A program made the position numbers and the translations under genes. Of a DNA stretch of 64,000 bases, positions 26,097 through 35,449 are shown one piece after another. How positions within the stretch are numbered: the stretch's first letter is position 1; every line of letters begins with the position of its first letter. Under the pieces are notes generated by a model that did not search any database, was not told the DNA's origin, and saw only the letters and a program-made list of their open reading frames with translations. Source of the stretch: Ignavibacteriales bacterium UBA1304 (lineage in GTDB: Bacteria > Bacteroidota > Ignavibacteria > Ignavibacteriales > Ignavibacteriaceae); contig DBTY01000034.1 of NCBI GenBank assembly GCA_002307295.1, forward strand, positions 1 to 64,000. The letters are read 5' to 3'.

Positions 26097-28442
26097 ATGC
26101 TTACGGCAAATATCGATTTTTTGAACAAGTTTAACGAATTATTAATTCTTGCGCAGAAGTCTAATTCAAATTTTGCTGACGCCATTTGCGAGTTCTTGGT
26201 TTCGGAATATGAGCTGCAGGCTGTAGTACTTTTCAAAGTAACTGAAGAAAATAAATTCGCAGTTTTAGGAAAGTCGAACGGCGCGCGAAAATCGTTTCTT
26301 AAGGATTCTGTTTTTGATTGCCAGGCTTGCAAAATTAAAAACGACACGCTAAATAAATTTAGTTTTAATTCCGATTCTGAATGCGAACTACAAACTACTG
26401 ATTTTGTAATTTATGAAGCCTGCATTTTGTTAAAAGTTAATTACGCTGATAAAGCATTTTTAAAGCTATCTAAAAAAACTCCTTTTACGCAAACTGATAA
26501 ATCCAGCTTTGAAATCATTGGCGACTTTATATGCAGCCTGTTAAAAATATGGTTCGGTCATAAAGGCTCATCCGAAGGGCTTATAAGCAATATCATTACC
26601 GATATTGCGCACGAGCTCAGAACTCCTACGAACAGCATAATGGGCTTCGCTTCCCTGCTGAACGAAGATAATCTTAGTTCTTCTCAGGCTGAATATGTAA
26701 CTACGCTAAAGGAGAACGCATTCAATCTTTTATCTCTGATAAATGATCTTATTGATATTGCTAAAGTCGAAAACGGCTTAGTAAAAACAGTTCCTTCGGC
26801 CATAAACATTAGAACGGCTATTGAAGATATCATTAAGGTTTTTTCCGAAAAAATAAACGGTTCCGACATTGAATTTCTTCTAAATGTAGAAAAAAGCATT
26901 CCCGATATAGTAAAAGTTGATGCGCAAAAGCTCAGATATATTCTGTTGAACATCCTTTCTACTTCTATCCGTTTAACCGAAAAAGGAAAAGTTTCTATTT
27001 CAGTCAGCCTTCCTGTTGCAAATAAGCTGCATTTCAGAATAACAGATACAAGCGGCGGACTTTCAGCCGCTAAAGTCAAAGAGATATTTAAACCATTCGC
27101 TTTAAGCGACTATGGTTATCAGAAATTTGGAAATAATACAGGCTTAGGTCTTAGCCTTGCAAAAAAGTATATAGACTCTCTCAACGGCGAAATTGAAGTT
27201 GCAAGCGCGTTTGGGAAAGGAACATCTTTCAGCTTTTCCGTGCCGTTAGACTTGCTTTCATCCATTGAAGGACATCTTAGCGCGCTGCCAAAACCGACTA
27301 AGAAAAACAAGGTTCTCGTAATTGAAGACGATTACGCAACTTCAAAACTTCTTAGCAATTACCTTAATAAATGGGGCTACGAACCGTTTATTGTAAATTC
27401 CGGAGAACAGGCTCTTAAATTAGTTGAGAAAGAAATGTATCTGGCAATATTGATGGATATAGTTCTTCCAGACACTAACGGTTTTGAATTAATTAAAAAA
27501 ATTAAAGAAAATAAACTCAACAAAAATACTCCGGTTATTGTCTGTTCGGTTGAAGCGGAACAACAAAAAGCCTTTCTAATGGGAGCCGTAGAGTATTTTG
27601 TAAAACCTATTAAGTATAAATTTCTTGTTGAAGTGCTTGCAAGTTACAGATTAAAAAAAGATTCAAACATTCTTTGCGTAGACGACGACTTGCCGACGCT
27701 TAACCTGATTAAAGAAGCTATAAGTCAATCCGGTTTTAACGTAATAGCAGAATCTCATTCTTCGCAGGTAATGGGAATAATTGGGAATATGCATCTTGAC
27801 CTTGCAATTATTGACCTTGATATGCCTGAGTTAAATGGTTTTGATCTTATTAAACAGATTAAGAGCAATCCAAGATTTTCTAAACTGCCAATTATTATTT
27901 ATACTGGTAAAGAAAATTATCAGGAAGAGATTTCCAAGATTGACGGTCTTTTTTCCGATCTTTTACACAAAAGCAGTTCTAAAATAGAAGATCTTGCAGA
28001 TACTATTAGTCAAATGATTAATAAAGACGAAGACCTTACGCCTCCTGAAGAGATAATAAAACAAACCGACGTAACAAAAATTCTTTTAGTAGAAGATTAT
28101 AAACATTCTCAGATTATTGTAACCCGTCTTTTGAAGAAAAACGATTTTGATTCAATTGTAGTTGTAGAAAACGGCGCTGAAGCGGTTGAACAGGTGAAAA
28201 AACAAAAGTTCGACCTGATACTAATGGATATGCAGATGCCGGTTATGAACGGCTTTGAAGCCACTCAGAATATCAGAACTATGCCGGAGTACAAAGAGAC
28301 TCCTATAATTGCTTTAACGGCTTTTGCCATGAAGGGAGACAGAGAAAGATGCCTTGAAGCAGGCGCGACTGATTATATTGCAAAGCCGATTGACAGCCAG
28401 GAATTTATAGAAAAAGTAAAATATTACACTACAAAAAATTAA
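26097..28442 (+). CDS. Soluble hybrid histidine kinase with three receiver domains
   Basis: A 781-residue cytosolic kinase with no membrane segment. An N-terminal region (1-150) may be a degenerate GAF domain. HisKA has AHELRTPTNSIMGFASLL near 175, and HATPase has NNTGLGLSLAKKYIDSLNGE and GKGTSFSFSVPL. Three receivers follow: phospho-acceptor Asp in AILMDIVLPDTNG (first), AIIDLDMPELNG (second) and LILMDMQMPVMNG (third). No HPt or output domain is present, so phosphate must pass to a separate protein. It follows the cyclase gene but has its own promoter-like element and terminator. A link to the cyclase is possible, not shown. Confidence 0.92.
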   Translation: MLTANIDFLNKFNELLILAQKSNSNFADAICEFLVSEYELQAVVLFKVTEENKFAVLGKSNGARKSFLKDSVFDCQACKIKNDTLNKFSFNSDSECELQTTDFVIYEACILLKVNYADKAFLKLSKKTPFTQTDKSSFEIIGDFICSLLKIWFGHKGSSEGLISNIITDIAHELRTPTNSIMGFASLLNEDNLSSSQAEYVTTLKENAFNLLSLINDLIDIAKVENGLVKTVPSAINIRTAIEDIIKVFSEKINGSDIEFLLNVEKSIPDIVKVDAQKLRYILLNILSTSIRLTEKGKVSISVSLPVANKLHFRITDTSGGLSAAKVKEIFKPFALSDYGYQKFGNNTGLGLSLAKKYIDSLNGEIEVASAFGKGTSFSFSVPLDLLSSIEGHLSALPKPTKKNKVLVIEDDYATSKLLSNYLNKWGYEPFIVNSGEQALKLVEKEMYLAILMDIVLPDTNGFELIKKIKENKLNKNTPVIVCSVEAEQQKAFLMGAVEYFVKPIKYKFLVEVLASYRLKKDSNILCVDDDLPTLNLIKEAISQSGFNVIAESHSSQVMGIIGNMHLDLAIIDLDMPELNGFDLIKQIKSNPRFSKLPIIIYTGKENYQEEISKIDGLFSDLLHKSSSKIEDLADTISQMINKDEDLTPPEEIIKQTDVTKILLVEDYKHSQIIVTRLLKKNDFDSIVVVENGAEAVEQVKKQKFDLILMDMQMPVMNGFEATQNIRTMPEYKETPIIALTAFAMKGDRERCLEAGATDYIAKPIDSQEFIEKVKYYTTKN

Positions 28443-28461
28443 TCCTTTTGCCTATTAAAAT

Positions 28462-28490
28462 AAAAAAGCATCGCTTGCGATGCTTTTTTT
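28462..28490 (+). terminator. Rho-independent terminator
   Basis: AAGCATCG at 28466-28473 pairs with CGATGCTT at 28478-28485 around a 4-base loop, followed by T to 28490. It ends the hybrid kinase transcript. Confidence 0.85.
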
Positions 28491-28565
28491 GTTATTTTAT
28501 AAGCAAATTGACTATAAACTAATTTCGATTTTAAGTATATTATAAATAAAATATTATGGTAAAGT

Positions 28566-30026
28566 ATGATTAGCGATTGTCCCAGAGTCAGATTTGCTCC
28601 AAGTCCGACCGGTTATTTACACGTTGGAGGTTTAAGAACAGCATTATATAATTATCTTTTTGCAAAACGCAATAACGGTAAGTTCATCCTTAGAATTGAG
28701 GATACCGATCGCGCGCGGTTTGTTGAAGGAGCTGTTGAAAATTTAATATCGACATTAAAATGGTGTGGACTCGATTATGACGAAGGTCCGGCTAAAGGGG
28801 GCGAATACGGCCCTTATGTTCAATCTGAACGTTTAGCTATTTATAAAGAAAAATGCGAAGAATTAATAGCACAGAAAAAAGCTTATTATTGTTTCTGCAC
28901 TCCTGAAAGATTAACAGAATTAAGAGAGCGCCAGCAGAAAACTACAAATCAGTCAAAATACGATAAACATTGCCTGAATCTTTCTAAAGAAGAAATTGCC
29001 GACAACCTTGCTAAAGGGCTTCCTTATGTAGTAAGGCTTAACGTAGAGCCGGACGTAATAATTGCGTTTGACGATATTGTAAGAGGCCATGTTGAGTTTA
29101 ACAGCAATACAGTTGACGATCAGGTTCTGCTTAAAAGCGACGGTTACCCGACGTACCATTTAGCAAACGTAATTGACGACCACATGATGAAGATTACTCA
29201 TGTTATCCGCGGCGAGGAATGGCTTTCGTCTACGCCTAAACACGTTTTACTTTATGATTTTTTCGGCTGGGAAAAACCTGTTTTTGCTCACCTCCCTCTT
29301 TTGTTAAATCCAGATAAATCAAAATTAAGTAAAAGGCAGGGCGACGTTGCGGTTGAAGATTACAGAACTAAAGGTTTTTTAAAAGAAGCTTTGCTTAACT
29401 TTGTAGCTCTATTAGGCTGGAACGCTGGAGACGATAAAGAATATTTTAGTTTGCAGGAAATGGTTGAATCTTTTTCTCTTGAAAGAGTTAACAAATCCGG
29501 CGCAGTCTTTAACGTAGAAAAATTAACATGGCTGAACTTTGAACATCTGCGCAATCTGCCAGACGCCGAAGTTTTGCAGGCGCTTAGAGACGCTTTAGCG
29601 GATTCTGAGTTTAAAGACGGAGTTTATACTGATGAATATCTCCTTCATGTAATTACGGCTATGAAAGAAAGAGTTTCATTCATTAAGGAATATATTGAAA
29701 AGAGCCCTTATTTCTTCAAAGCGCCAGAAAGCTTTGACGCTGACGTTATCAAAAAGAGATGGAGAGAAGATACGCCAAAGCATTTGGCAAAACTTGTAGA
29801 AAATTTTTCTGCGCTTGTTAATCCGGTAAAAGAAGATTATGAGCAGGCTCTACATAAAACCGCCGAAGAATTAGAAATTGGGAATGGAAAACTAATTCAT
29901 ACAATACGGTTATCTGTTTCAGGAATGGGAGTAGGTCCTGGTTTGTACGACCTGCTGGTTATTCTTGGCAAAGACGAAGTTATTTCCAGAATTAACAAAG
30001 CAGTTCAAACAATTAAAATACAATAG
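28566..30026 (+). CDS. gltX: Glutamyl-tRNA synthetase
   Basis: A 486-residue class Ic synthetase that charges tRNA-Glu. HIGH-type signature YLHVGGLRTAL near residue 17, IEDTDRAR, and the KMSKS-type LSKRQGDV near 255 are clear. Length fits bacterial GluRS. The next gene is glutaminyl-tRNA synthetase, so the pair of related enzymes lies side by side, 48 bp apart. With GlnRS present, this GluRS is expected to be discriminating, charging only tRNA-Glu. Confidence 0.97.
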   Translation: MISDCPRVRFAPSPTGYLHVGGLRTALYNYLFAKRNNGKFILRIEDTDRARFVEGAVENLISTLKWCGLDYDEGPAKGGEYGPYVQSERLAIYKEKCEELIAQKKAYYCFCTPERLTELRERQQKTTNQSKYDKHCLNLSKEEIADNLAKGLPYVVRLNVEPDVIIAFDDIVRGHVEFNSNTVDDQVLLKSDGYPTYHLANVIDDHMMKITHVIRGEEWLSSTPKHVLLYDFFGWEKPVFAHLPLLLNPDKSKLSKRQGDVAVEDYRTKGFLKEALLNFVALLGWNAGDDKEYFSLQEMVESFSLERVNKSGAVFNVEKLTWLNFEHLRNLPDAEVLQALRDALADSEFKDGVYTDEYLLHVITAMKERVSFIKEYIEKSPYFFKAPESFDADVIKKRWREDTPKHLAKLVENFSALVNPVKEDYEQALHKTAEELEIGNGKLIHTIRLSVSGMGVGPGLYDLLVILGKDEVISRINKAVQTIKIQ

Positions 30027-30074
30027 CAAATTGATATTTTAGCAGTTATTTATAATTACTAAAACAGGATAATT

Positions 30075-31784
30075 ATGAACGAAAGTAATATTAACAATGT
30101 AAATGAAGAAAATCCGGAAAATAAAATTACACCATCAAATTTTGTACGAGAAATAATCGACGAAGATTTAAAGACAAATAAGTTCGGCGGAAAAGTGCAT
30201 ACACGCTTCCCTCCCGAACCGAACGGATATCTTCATATTGGGCACGCAAAATCTATCTGCCTTAACTTTGGCATAGCGGCGTCTTACAACGGCGTTTGCA
30301 ACTTAAGGTTTGACGATACAAACCCAAGCAAAGAGGATGTAGAATATGTAGACTCAATCCAGGAGGATATACGCTGGCTTGGTTTTGACTGGGAAGACAG
30401 AAAGTTTTACGCTTCAAATTACTTTGATCAATTATTCGAATACGCCGTTCAATTGATAAAAAAAGGGAAAGCTTACGTTTGCGATTTAAACGCTCAACAA
30501 ATGAAAGAATACCGAGGCACATTAACTGAACCGGGTAAAGACAGCCCATACAGAAACCGAAGCGTTGAAGAAAATCTCGATTTATTTATAAAAATGCGCG
30601 ACGGAGAATTTGAAGACGGCTCCCGCGTATTAAGAGCTAAAATAGATATGGCTTCTCCAAACATGAATATGCGCGATCCCGCTATTTACAGAATTCTACG
30701 GGCTACTCATCACAGAACAGGCGATAAATGGCGCATCTACCCTATGTACGATTTTGCGCACGGCATATCGGATTCGATTGAAGGCATCACTCATTCTATC
30801 TGTACGCTTGAATTTGAAGCTCACAGACCTTTATATGACTGGTTTTTAGACGAGCTTGAAATATATCATCCTCAGCAGATTGAATTTGCACGGTTAAACC
30901 TGAATTATACAGTTATGAGCAAAAGAAAACTGCTTGAACTTGTAGAACAAAAATATGTAAGCGGATGGAACGACCCAAGGATGCCTACAATTTCCGGTTT
31001 AAGAAGAAGAGGCTATACGCCTGAATCAATCAGAAATTTTGCCGAAAGAATTGGAGTAGCAAAACGCGATAACACTATCAACGTGGCTCTGCTTGAGCAT
31101 AGCCTGCGTGAAGACCTTAATAAACGCGCTCCCCGCGTTATGGCAGTGTTACGGCCGTTAAAAGTAATTTTTGACAACTACCCGGAAAATCAGGTAGAAG
31201 AACTTGAAGCTATCAATAATCCTGAAGATTTATCGGCTGGGACAAGAAACATTCCATTTTCAAAAGTTATTTATATCGAGCATGACGATTTCCGCGAAGA
31301 TCCGCCTAAAAAGTTTTTCCGCTTATCCCCCGGCAATGAAGTAAGATTACGCTACGCATACATAATAAAATGCGAAAGCGTTGTGAAGGACGAAAAAACC
31401 GGAGAGATTACAGAGCTGCATTGCACATATGACCCTGAGACTAAAAGCGGCACCGCTCAGAGCGGCAGAAAAGTTAAGGGCACCATTCACTGGGTCTCGG
31501 CTCAGCATGCTGTTAACGCGGAAGTACGGCTGTATGACAGGCTATTTTCGGTAGAAGACCCGTCAAGCGGCGATTATAAATCGTTTCTTAACCAAAGCTC
31601 TTTAGAAACTCTAAATGACTGTAAAGTTGAGCCTGGTTTATTAAGCGCAAAAGTTGACGAAAGGTTTCAGTTTGAAAGACAGGGATACTTTTGCCTTGAT
31701 TCAGAAGACTCAAAACCGGGCGCTCTCGTATTTAACAGAGCGGTTCAGCTAAAAGACGCCTGGGCAAAGATAGAAAAAAAATAA
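30075..31784 (+). CDS. glnS: Glutaminyl-tRNA synthetase
   Basis: A 569-residue class Ic synthetase that makes Gln-tRNA-Gln directly. Seen: FPPEPNGYLHIGHAKSIC (HIGH motif), RFDDTNPSKE, YPMYDFAHGISDSIEGITHS, and VMSKRKL as the KMSKS loop, followed by the GlnRS beta-barrel anticodon region. It has about the usual length for bacterial GlnRS. GlnRS is not universal in bacteria. Its presence suggests the organism does not need the amidotransferase route for Gln-tRNA. Confidence 0.97.
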   Translation: MNESNINNVNEENPENKITPSNFVREIIDEDLKTNKFGGKVHTRFPPEPNGYLHIGHAKSICLNFGIAASYNGVCNLRFDDTNPSKEDVEYVDSIQEDIRWLGFDWEDRKFYASNYFDQLFEYAVQLIKKGKAYVCDLNAQQMKEYRGTLTEPGKDSPYRNRSVEENLDLFIKMRDGEFEDGSRVLRAKIDMASPNMNMRDPAIYRILRATHHRTGDKWRIYPMYDFAHGISDSIEGITHSICTLEFEAHRPLYDWFLDELEIYHPQQIEFARLNLNYTVMSKRKLLELVEQKYVSGWNDPRMPTISGLRRRGYTPESIRNFAERIGVAKRDNTINVALLEHSLREDLNKRAPRVMAVLRPLKVIFDNYPENQVEELEAINNPEDLSAGTRNIPFSKVIYIEHDDFREDPPKKFFRLSPGNEVRLRYAYIIKCESVVKDEKTGEITELHCTYDPETKSGTAQSGRKVKGTIHWVSAQHAVNAEVRLYDRLFSVEDPSSGDYKSFLNQSSLETLNDCKVEPGLLSAKVDERFQFERQGYFCLDSEDSKPGALVFNRAVQLKDAWAKIEKK

Positions 31785-31841
31785 AAAGTATTGATTAAAG
31801 ATAATAAGTTTACTATTTTAGGATTCTTAAAAAAAATACTT

Positions 31842-31927
31842 GCCGAAGTGGCGGAATTGGTAGACGCGCTGGACTCAAAATCCAGTCTGGCTCACACCAG
31901 GTGCCGGTTCGAGTCCGGCCTCCGGTA
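31842..31927 (+). tRNA. tRNA-Leu (anticodon CAA)
   Basis: An 86-nt class II tRNA with a long variable arm (CTGG/CCAG stem). The anticodon stem CTGGA/TCCAG encloses CTCAAAA (anticodon CAA, reading UUG); the T-arm is GCCGG-TTCGAGT-CCGGC. Acceptor strands GCCGAAG and CTCCGGT leave one A-C mismatch at pair 5-68, plus a G-T at 1-72. No CCA is encoded. Confidence 0.95.
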
Positions 31928-31933
31928 CAAGTT

Positions 31934-31968
31934 AAAAAAAGCTCCCGAGAATACTCGGGAGCTTTTTT
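31934..31968. terminator. Strong bidirectional terminator
   Basis: AGCTCCCGAG at 31940-31949 and CTCGGGAGCT at 31954-31963 form a perfect 10-bp stem with a 4-base loop, flanked by A-run and T-run. It ends the tRNA-Leu transcript and, on the other strand, the cbb3/TPR-kinase operon. Confidence 0.92.
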
Positions 31969-31987
31969 ATTGTGTTTTTAAGCTTAT

Positions 31988-34264
31988 TTAACCAGGTATA
32001 GTAAACCTAAATTTGCTTCCTTTGCCTAATTCAGTCTCTACCCAAATTTTACCGCCGCTTTTTTCTATAAAATCCCGGCAGAGTATCAATCCTAACCCTG
32101 TTCCAGTTTCTTTATTTGTGCCGGATTTACTGAAGTTTGTTTTTATATTAAAAAGTTTTTCCGCTTCCTCCTGAGTTAGCCCAATTCCATTATCCTGAAC
32201 AGAAAAACATATCTTTCCGCTAATAATTTCCGCCGACGTTTTAATTGAACCGTTAACGTCCGTAAACTTAACCGCGTTAGAAATTAAATTTCGAAGTACG
32301 GTATTAAGCATATGCCTGTCGGCAAATGCTTTCATTTCTTCGCTAATTTCATTAGTTATCGTAATATTTTTTTGTTCAGAATTAAATCTGTAAACATTAA
32401 TTAAATCGTCTACTAACTCTTTTACTGCAAGTTCTTCCGGAAGGAAACTAATTTTATCAGATTGAATTCTAGCCCAGTCGAGAAGGTTTCTTGTAAGCGC
32501 CAAAAGATTTTTAGAGGATTCGTTTATATTTTTAGAATATTGCCTAATTTTTTCCGGTTTAATATTTTCAACTTCGCCGTATAGAATTTCAGAAAAACCA
32601 ATAAGAGCCTGAAATGGATTTTTAAGATCGTGCCCAATAATAGAAAATAACTTATCTTTAGTATTATTTATTTCATTCAGCTCTTTATTCTGGCTATCCA
32701 ATAAAGAATTTAACTTCTCTAGTTCGTTTTTTTGTTCAACTATTTTAATATTATTTATCTTTTTCATATGATATAGCCGATAAATAAAAACTATAAAAAT
32801 CAAAACAACAAGAGAAAATGCGATCATGAAATTTTTCAATAACGTTTGTTTATCAATTTCGCTTTGTTTGGACTCATTTTCTTTTTTCAGAATATTATTT
32901 TCTTTTATCTGTTTTTCAACTTCATTTTTTGCCCGCCAGTTAGCCACGTCGTTAATAAGCTTTTCGGTATAAAGAGTATCTTTCAAATCGTCATAAAGTT
33001 TTCTGTATTCATAAGCTTTCTTATAGTCTTTAAGTTTGAAATAATTATCTGAGATGACAAAATAATTATCTTTAATTAACTCTTTTAGCCCCTGAGACGA
33101 AGCAATAGAAAGGCTTTTATCCAAATAGCCAATCGATTTCTGATATTCTTTTAATTTATAGTATACTCTACCAAGATTTTCTAGCGTTTGAGACTGGGCA
33201 AACCTGTCTTCGCCGCTTAAAGCGATATTATAAGATTTATTATAATACTGAATTGCAGACATAAAAGAAGATAGGTTCTCATAATTTTTCCCAATAGCGT
33301 TTAGTGATGAAGCAATACCGCTAAATTCCTTCATAGCGGAATAATTATCTAAAGATTTTAGATTATACGAAAGCGAAGTTTTATTATCCCCCTTTTCATC
33401 ATAGAACACTCCAATATTATGAAGAGAATAAGCCTTACCATATGTATAATTTAGATTTTCAGATTTTTTTAACGCTTCGTTAAAATATTCATATGCTTTG
33501 TCTGAAAACTTAAGCTTCTGAAAAACTAAGCCGATATTATTCAGCGAAATAATTATTCCCTTTTTATCGTCTATTTGTTCTTTCATCTGCAAAGATTTCT
33601 GAAAATATTCTAAAGCTTTTTCATAGTTTCCCTGACGCCAATAAAGAGAGCCTATATTATTCAGCGTAATTGCAACCGAAGAATTTAGTTTTAATTCCTG
33701 CCTTATTTCAAGAGCTTTTGTAAAATATGGGAGAGCTTCTGAAAATGCTCCGTTCCTCCAAATAATCAGACCAATATTATTAAGAGAAATTGCCATTTCT
33801 TTTTTTTGGTTAGAACGCTGAAATATTCCTAACGCTATTTTATGAAAAATAAACGCGCTGTCATATTTGCCAAATTTTTCATATAAATTGCCAGTATTGG
33901 AATATACCAATCCTATGCGAACAGAATCTTTTAATTTCTTAAATATTTCCAAAGAGGTTCTATATCTATCAGGAATTTCATTATATTTTTCCATATCATA
34001 TAAAGCCAGACCGACATTCAAATTAGATTCGCCAATCCCTTTAAGATAATTTATTTGTTCTGAATATTTTAGACCAATCATAGCAAAATCAAATCTATCT
34101 TTAAGCGAATTGCCTTTAACAGCTTCATATGCTTTATTCAGATAATCCGCTTTTTGTATCCCCGATAAAGCGCCCGCTTTTTTCTTCAAACTATCAACAT
34201 TCACTTCTGCAAAAACTGACGTATTAACGCTTAAATATAATATTATATAAAATAACGCTTTCAT
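31988..34264 (-). CDS. TPR sensor histidine kinase
   Basis: A 758-residue kinase. After a signal peptide, about ten TPR units fill residues 60-440 (repeated forms like SLNNIGLIYW and KALEYFQKSL). One membrane span lies near 485-505, then a coiled coil, HisKA with IIGHDLKNPFQALIGFSEIL, and HATPase with SNAVKFTD and GTGLGLILCRDF. The TPR part is probably periplasmic. I start at the ATG at 34264 (GAGG upstream), which gives a proper signal peptide. It is the last gene of the cbb3 oxidase operon, 22 bp after the SafE-like gene, and lacks a response regulator beside it. Confidence 0.9.
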   Translation of the reverse strand: MKALFYIILYLSVNTSVFAEVNVDSLKKKAGALSGIQKADYLNKAYEAVKGNSLKDRFDFAMIGLKYSEQINYLKGIGESNLNVGLALYDMEKYNEIPDRYRTSLEIFKKLKDSVRIGLVYSNTGNLYEKFGKYDSAFIFHKIALGIFQRSNQKKEMAISLNNIGLIIWRNGAFSEALPYFTKALEIRQELKLNSSVAITLNNIGSLYWRQGNYEKALEYFQKSLQMKEQIDDKKGIIISLNNIGLVFQKLKFSDKAYEYFNEALKKSENLNYTYGKAYSLHNIGVFYDEKGDNKTSLSYNLKSLDNYSAMKEFSGIASSLNAIGKNYENLSSFMSAIQYYNKSYNIALSGEDRFAQSQTLENLGRVYYKLKEYQKSIGYLDKSLSIASSQGLKELIKDNYFVISDNYFKLKDYKKAYEYRKLYDDLKDTLYTEKLINDVANWRAKNEVEKQIKENNILKKENESKQSEIDKQTLLKNFMIAFSLVVLIFIVFIYRLYHMKKINNIKIVEQKNELEKLNSLLDSQNKELNEINNTKDKLFSIIGHDLKNPFQALIGFSEILYGEVENIKPEKIRQYSKNINESSKNLLALTRNLLDWARIQSDKISFLPEELAVKELVDDLINVYRFNSEQKNITITNEISEEMKAFADRHMLNTVLRNLISNAVKFTDVNGSIKTSAEIISGKICFSVQDNGIGLTQEEAEKLFNIKTNFSKSGTNKETGTGLGLILCRDFIEKSGGKIWVETELGKGSKFRFTIPG

Positions 34265-34286
34265 ATTCACCTCGTAGAAAAGAGTA

Positions 34287-34997
34287 TTAGTGGCAACAGT
34301 CAACTTCAGTTGATTGAGTCGTTGATTGAAATAATTTGGGACTTAAATAAGGAATGCCCAGGTTTAATCCCCTTAAAATAAAGATGGCCGCAAAAATAAA
34401 TACAAATACCGGCATAAGCCTCATTATTTTTTTTCGTAGACTAAGATTTATAAAATTTCCTGCAAGCGTAGCGGCAAACATAACAGGAGCTGTTCCCAGC
34501 CCAAAACATGCCATAAACAAAGCTCCGTCTAATGCGCTCCCTAAAGAAACTGCACCGGCTAATGCGATGTAAACAAATCCGCATGGCAAAAATCCGTTTA
34601 ACACCCCAATTGCAAAAAACGAATAAGCCGTATCCTTTTTTAATAGCAGTATAAACTTTGATTTAATATTTTTGTTATAAATCATATAGATTTTTGTAGA
34701 GAATAACTTCCCTTTTAGTTTGCCAGGAAAAAATAATTGAGCAAGTATAACGCTTCCAATAATTATGGACAGAGCCTGTTGAAATCCAAACAGTTTAACT
34801 CTTTCTCCCAATAATCCAAAGAGTCCCCCCATTAAACTATACGTAAAAACCCGCCCAAGATTATACAGAAATCGCCGAATAATTGTTTGACGGTTAAAAG
34901 AAGCTCCTGTCGGCAATGCAAGCGCTATAGGGCCGCACATACCTATACAATGGAAGCTTCCTAAAAAACCGACAATAAATCCTGCTAAAATATTCAT
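34287..34997 (-). CDS. SafE-like membrane protein of the cbb3 cluster
   Basis: A 236-residue integral membrane protein with about six spans, of the sulfite exporter TauE/SafE-like family (COG2836). Motifs GSFHCIGMCGP near residue 14 and GFLPCGFVYIALA are paired Cys-containing segments; the C-terminus ends in DCCH. Family members commonly sit at the end of cbb3 clusters in Bacteroidota and are thought to help oxidase or copper assembly. The Cys/His motifs suggest copper binding or transfer (inference). It is 9 bp after ccoH. Confidence 0.85.
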   Translation of the reverse strand: MNILAGFIVGFLGSFHCIGMCGPIALALPTGASFNRQTIIRRFLYNLGRVFTYSLMGGLFGLLGERVKLFGFQQALSIIIGSVILAQLFFPGKLKGKLFSTKIYMIYNKNIKSKFILLLKKDTAYSFFAIGVLNGFLPCGFVYIALAGAVSLGSALDGALFMACFGLGTAPVMFAATLAGNFINLSLRKKIMRLMPVFVFIFAAIFILRGLNLGIPYLSPKLFQSTTQSTEVDCCH

Positions 34998-35006
34998 AAC
35001 TCCCTT

Positions 35007-35447
35007 TTAGATAAAAACTGATTCTTCGTAATAGTATTCTCTATTATTGCAGCTCCAATTTATTTGTAACTTCCATATTCCCTTGTCTAATTTACTAAGA
35101 ATAATTCTTTGTTTCTTATTTTTTTCTAATGCAATATTCAGAATAAAATCTTTACCGGAATCAGACGGTCTATAAAAATGTATCGTCCCTTTTACGGAGT
35201 CTGGATTTACAAATTCCGGGAAGCTAATTTTTAATTCTTTTGCATTAATTTCAATTCTAATTTTTTTATCTAAAGAATTAGAATTTTTCTCCCGCTCAAT
35301 TTGCTGTTGATATTTAAGCTCTTTATCATAATAGTTATCGGTAACAAGATCGACTTTTTTTGTCATAGAGAATACGACAAGCCCAATTGTAAGCAGGGCA
35401 AAGCCCGTATACAAAATGAATATTCCAACGCCCCAGTTAAACTTCAT
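35007..35447 (-). CDS. ccoH: FixH/CcoH-like oxidase assembly protein
   Basis: A 146-residue protein with one N-terminal membrane span (about 5-28) and a beta-rich periplasmic domain. NYYDKELKYQQQIEREKN after the span is the FixH/CcoH family signature, and the C-terminal part ends WKLQINWSCNNREYYYEESVFI-like, as in the family. CcoH aids stable assembly of the cbb3 oxidase with copper-loading factors. It is tightly packed between ccoG (2 bp) and the SafE-like gene. Confidence 0.88.
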   Translation of the reverse strand: MKFNWGVGIFILYTGFALLTIGLVVFSMTKKVDLVTDNYYDKELKYQQQIEREKNSNSLDKKIRIEINAKELKISFPEFVNPDSVKGTIHFYRPSDSGKDFILNIALEKNKKQRIILSKLDKGIWKLQINWSCNNREYYYEESVFI

Positions 35448-35449
35448 AA

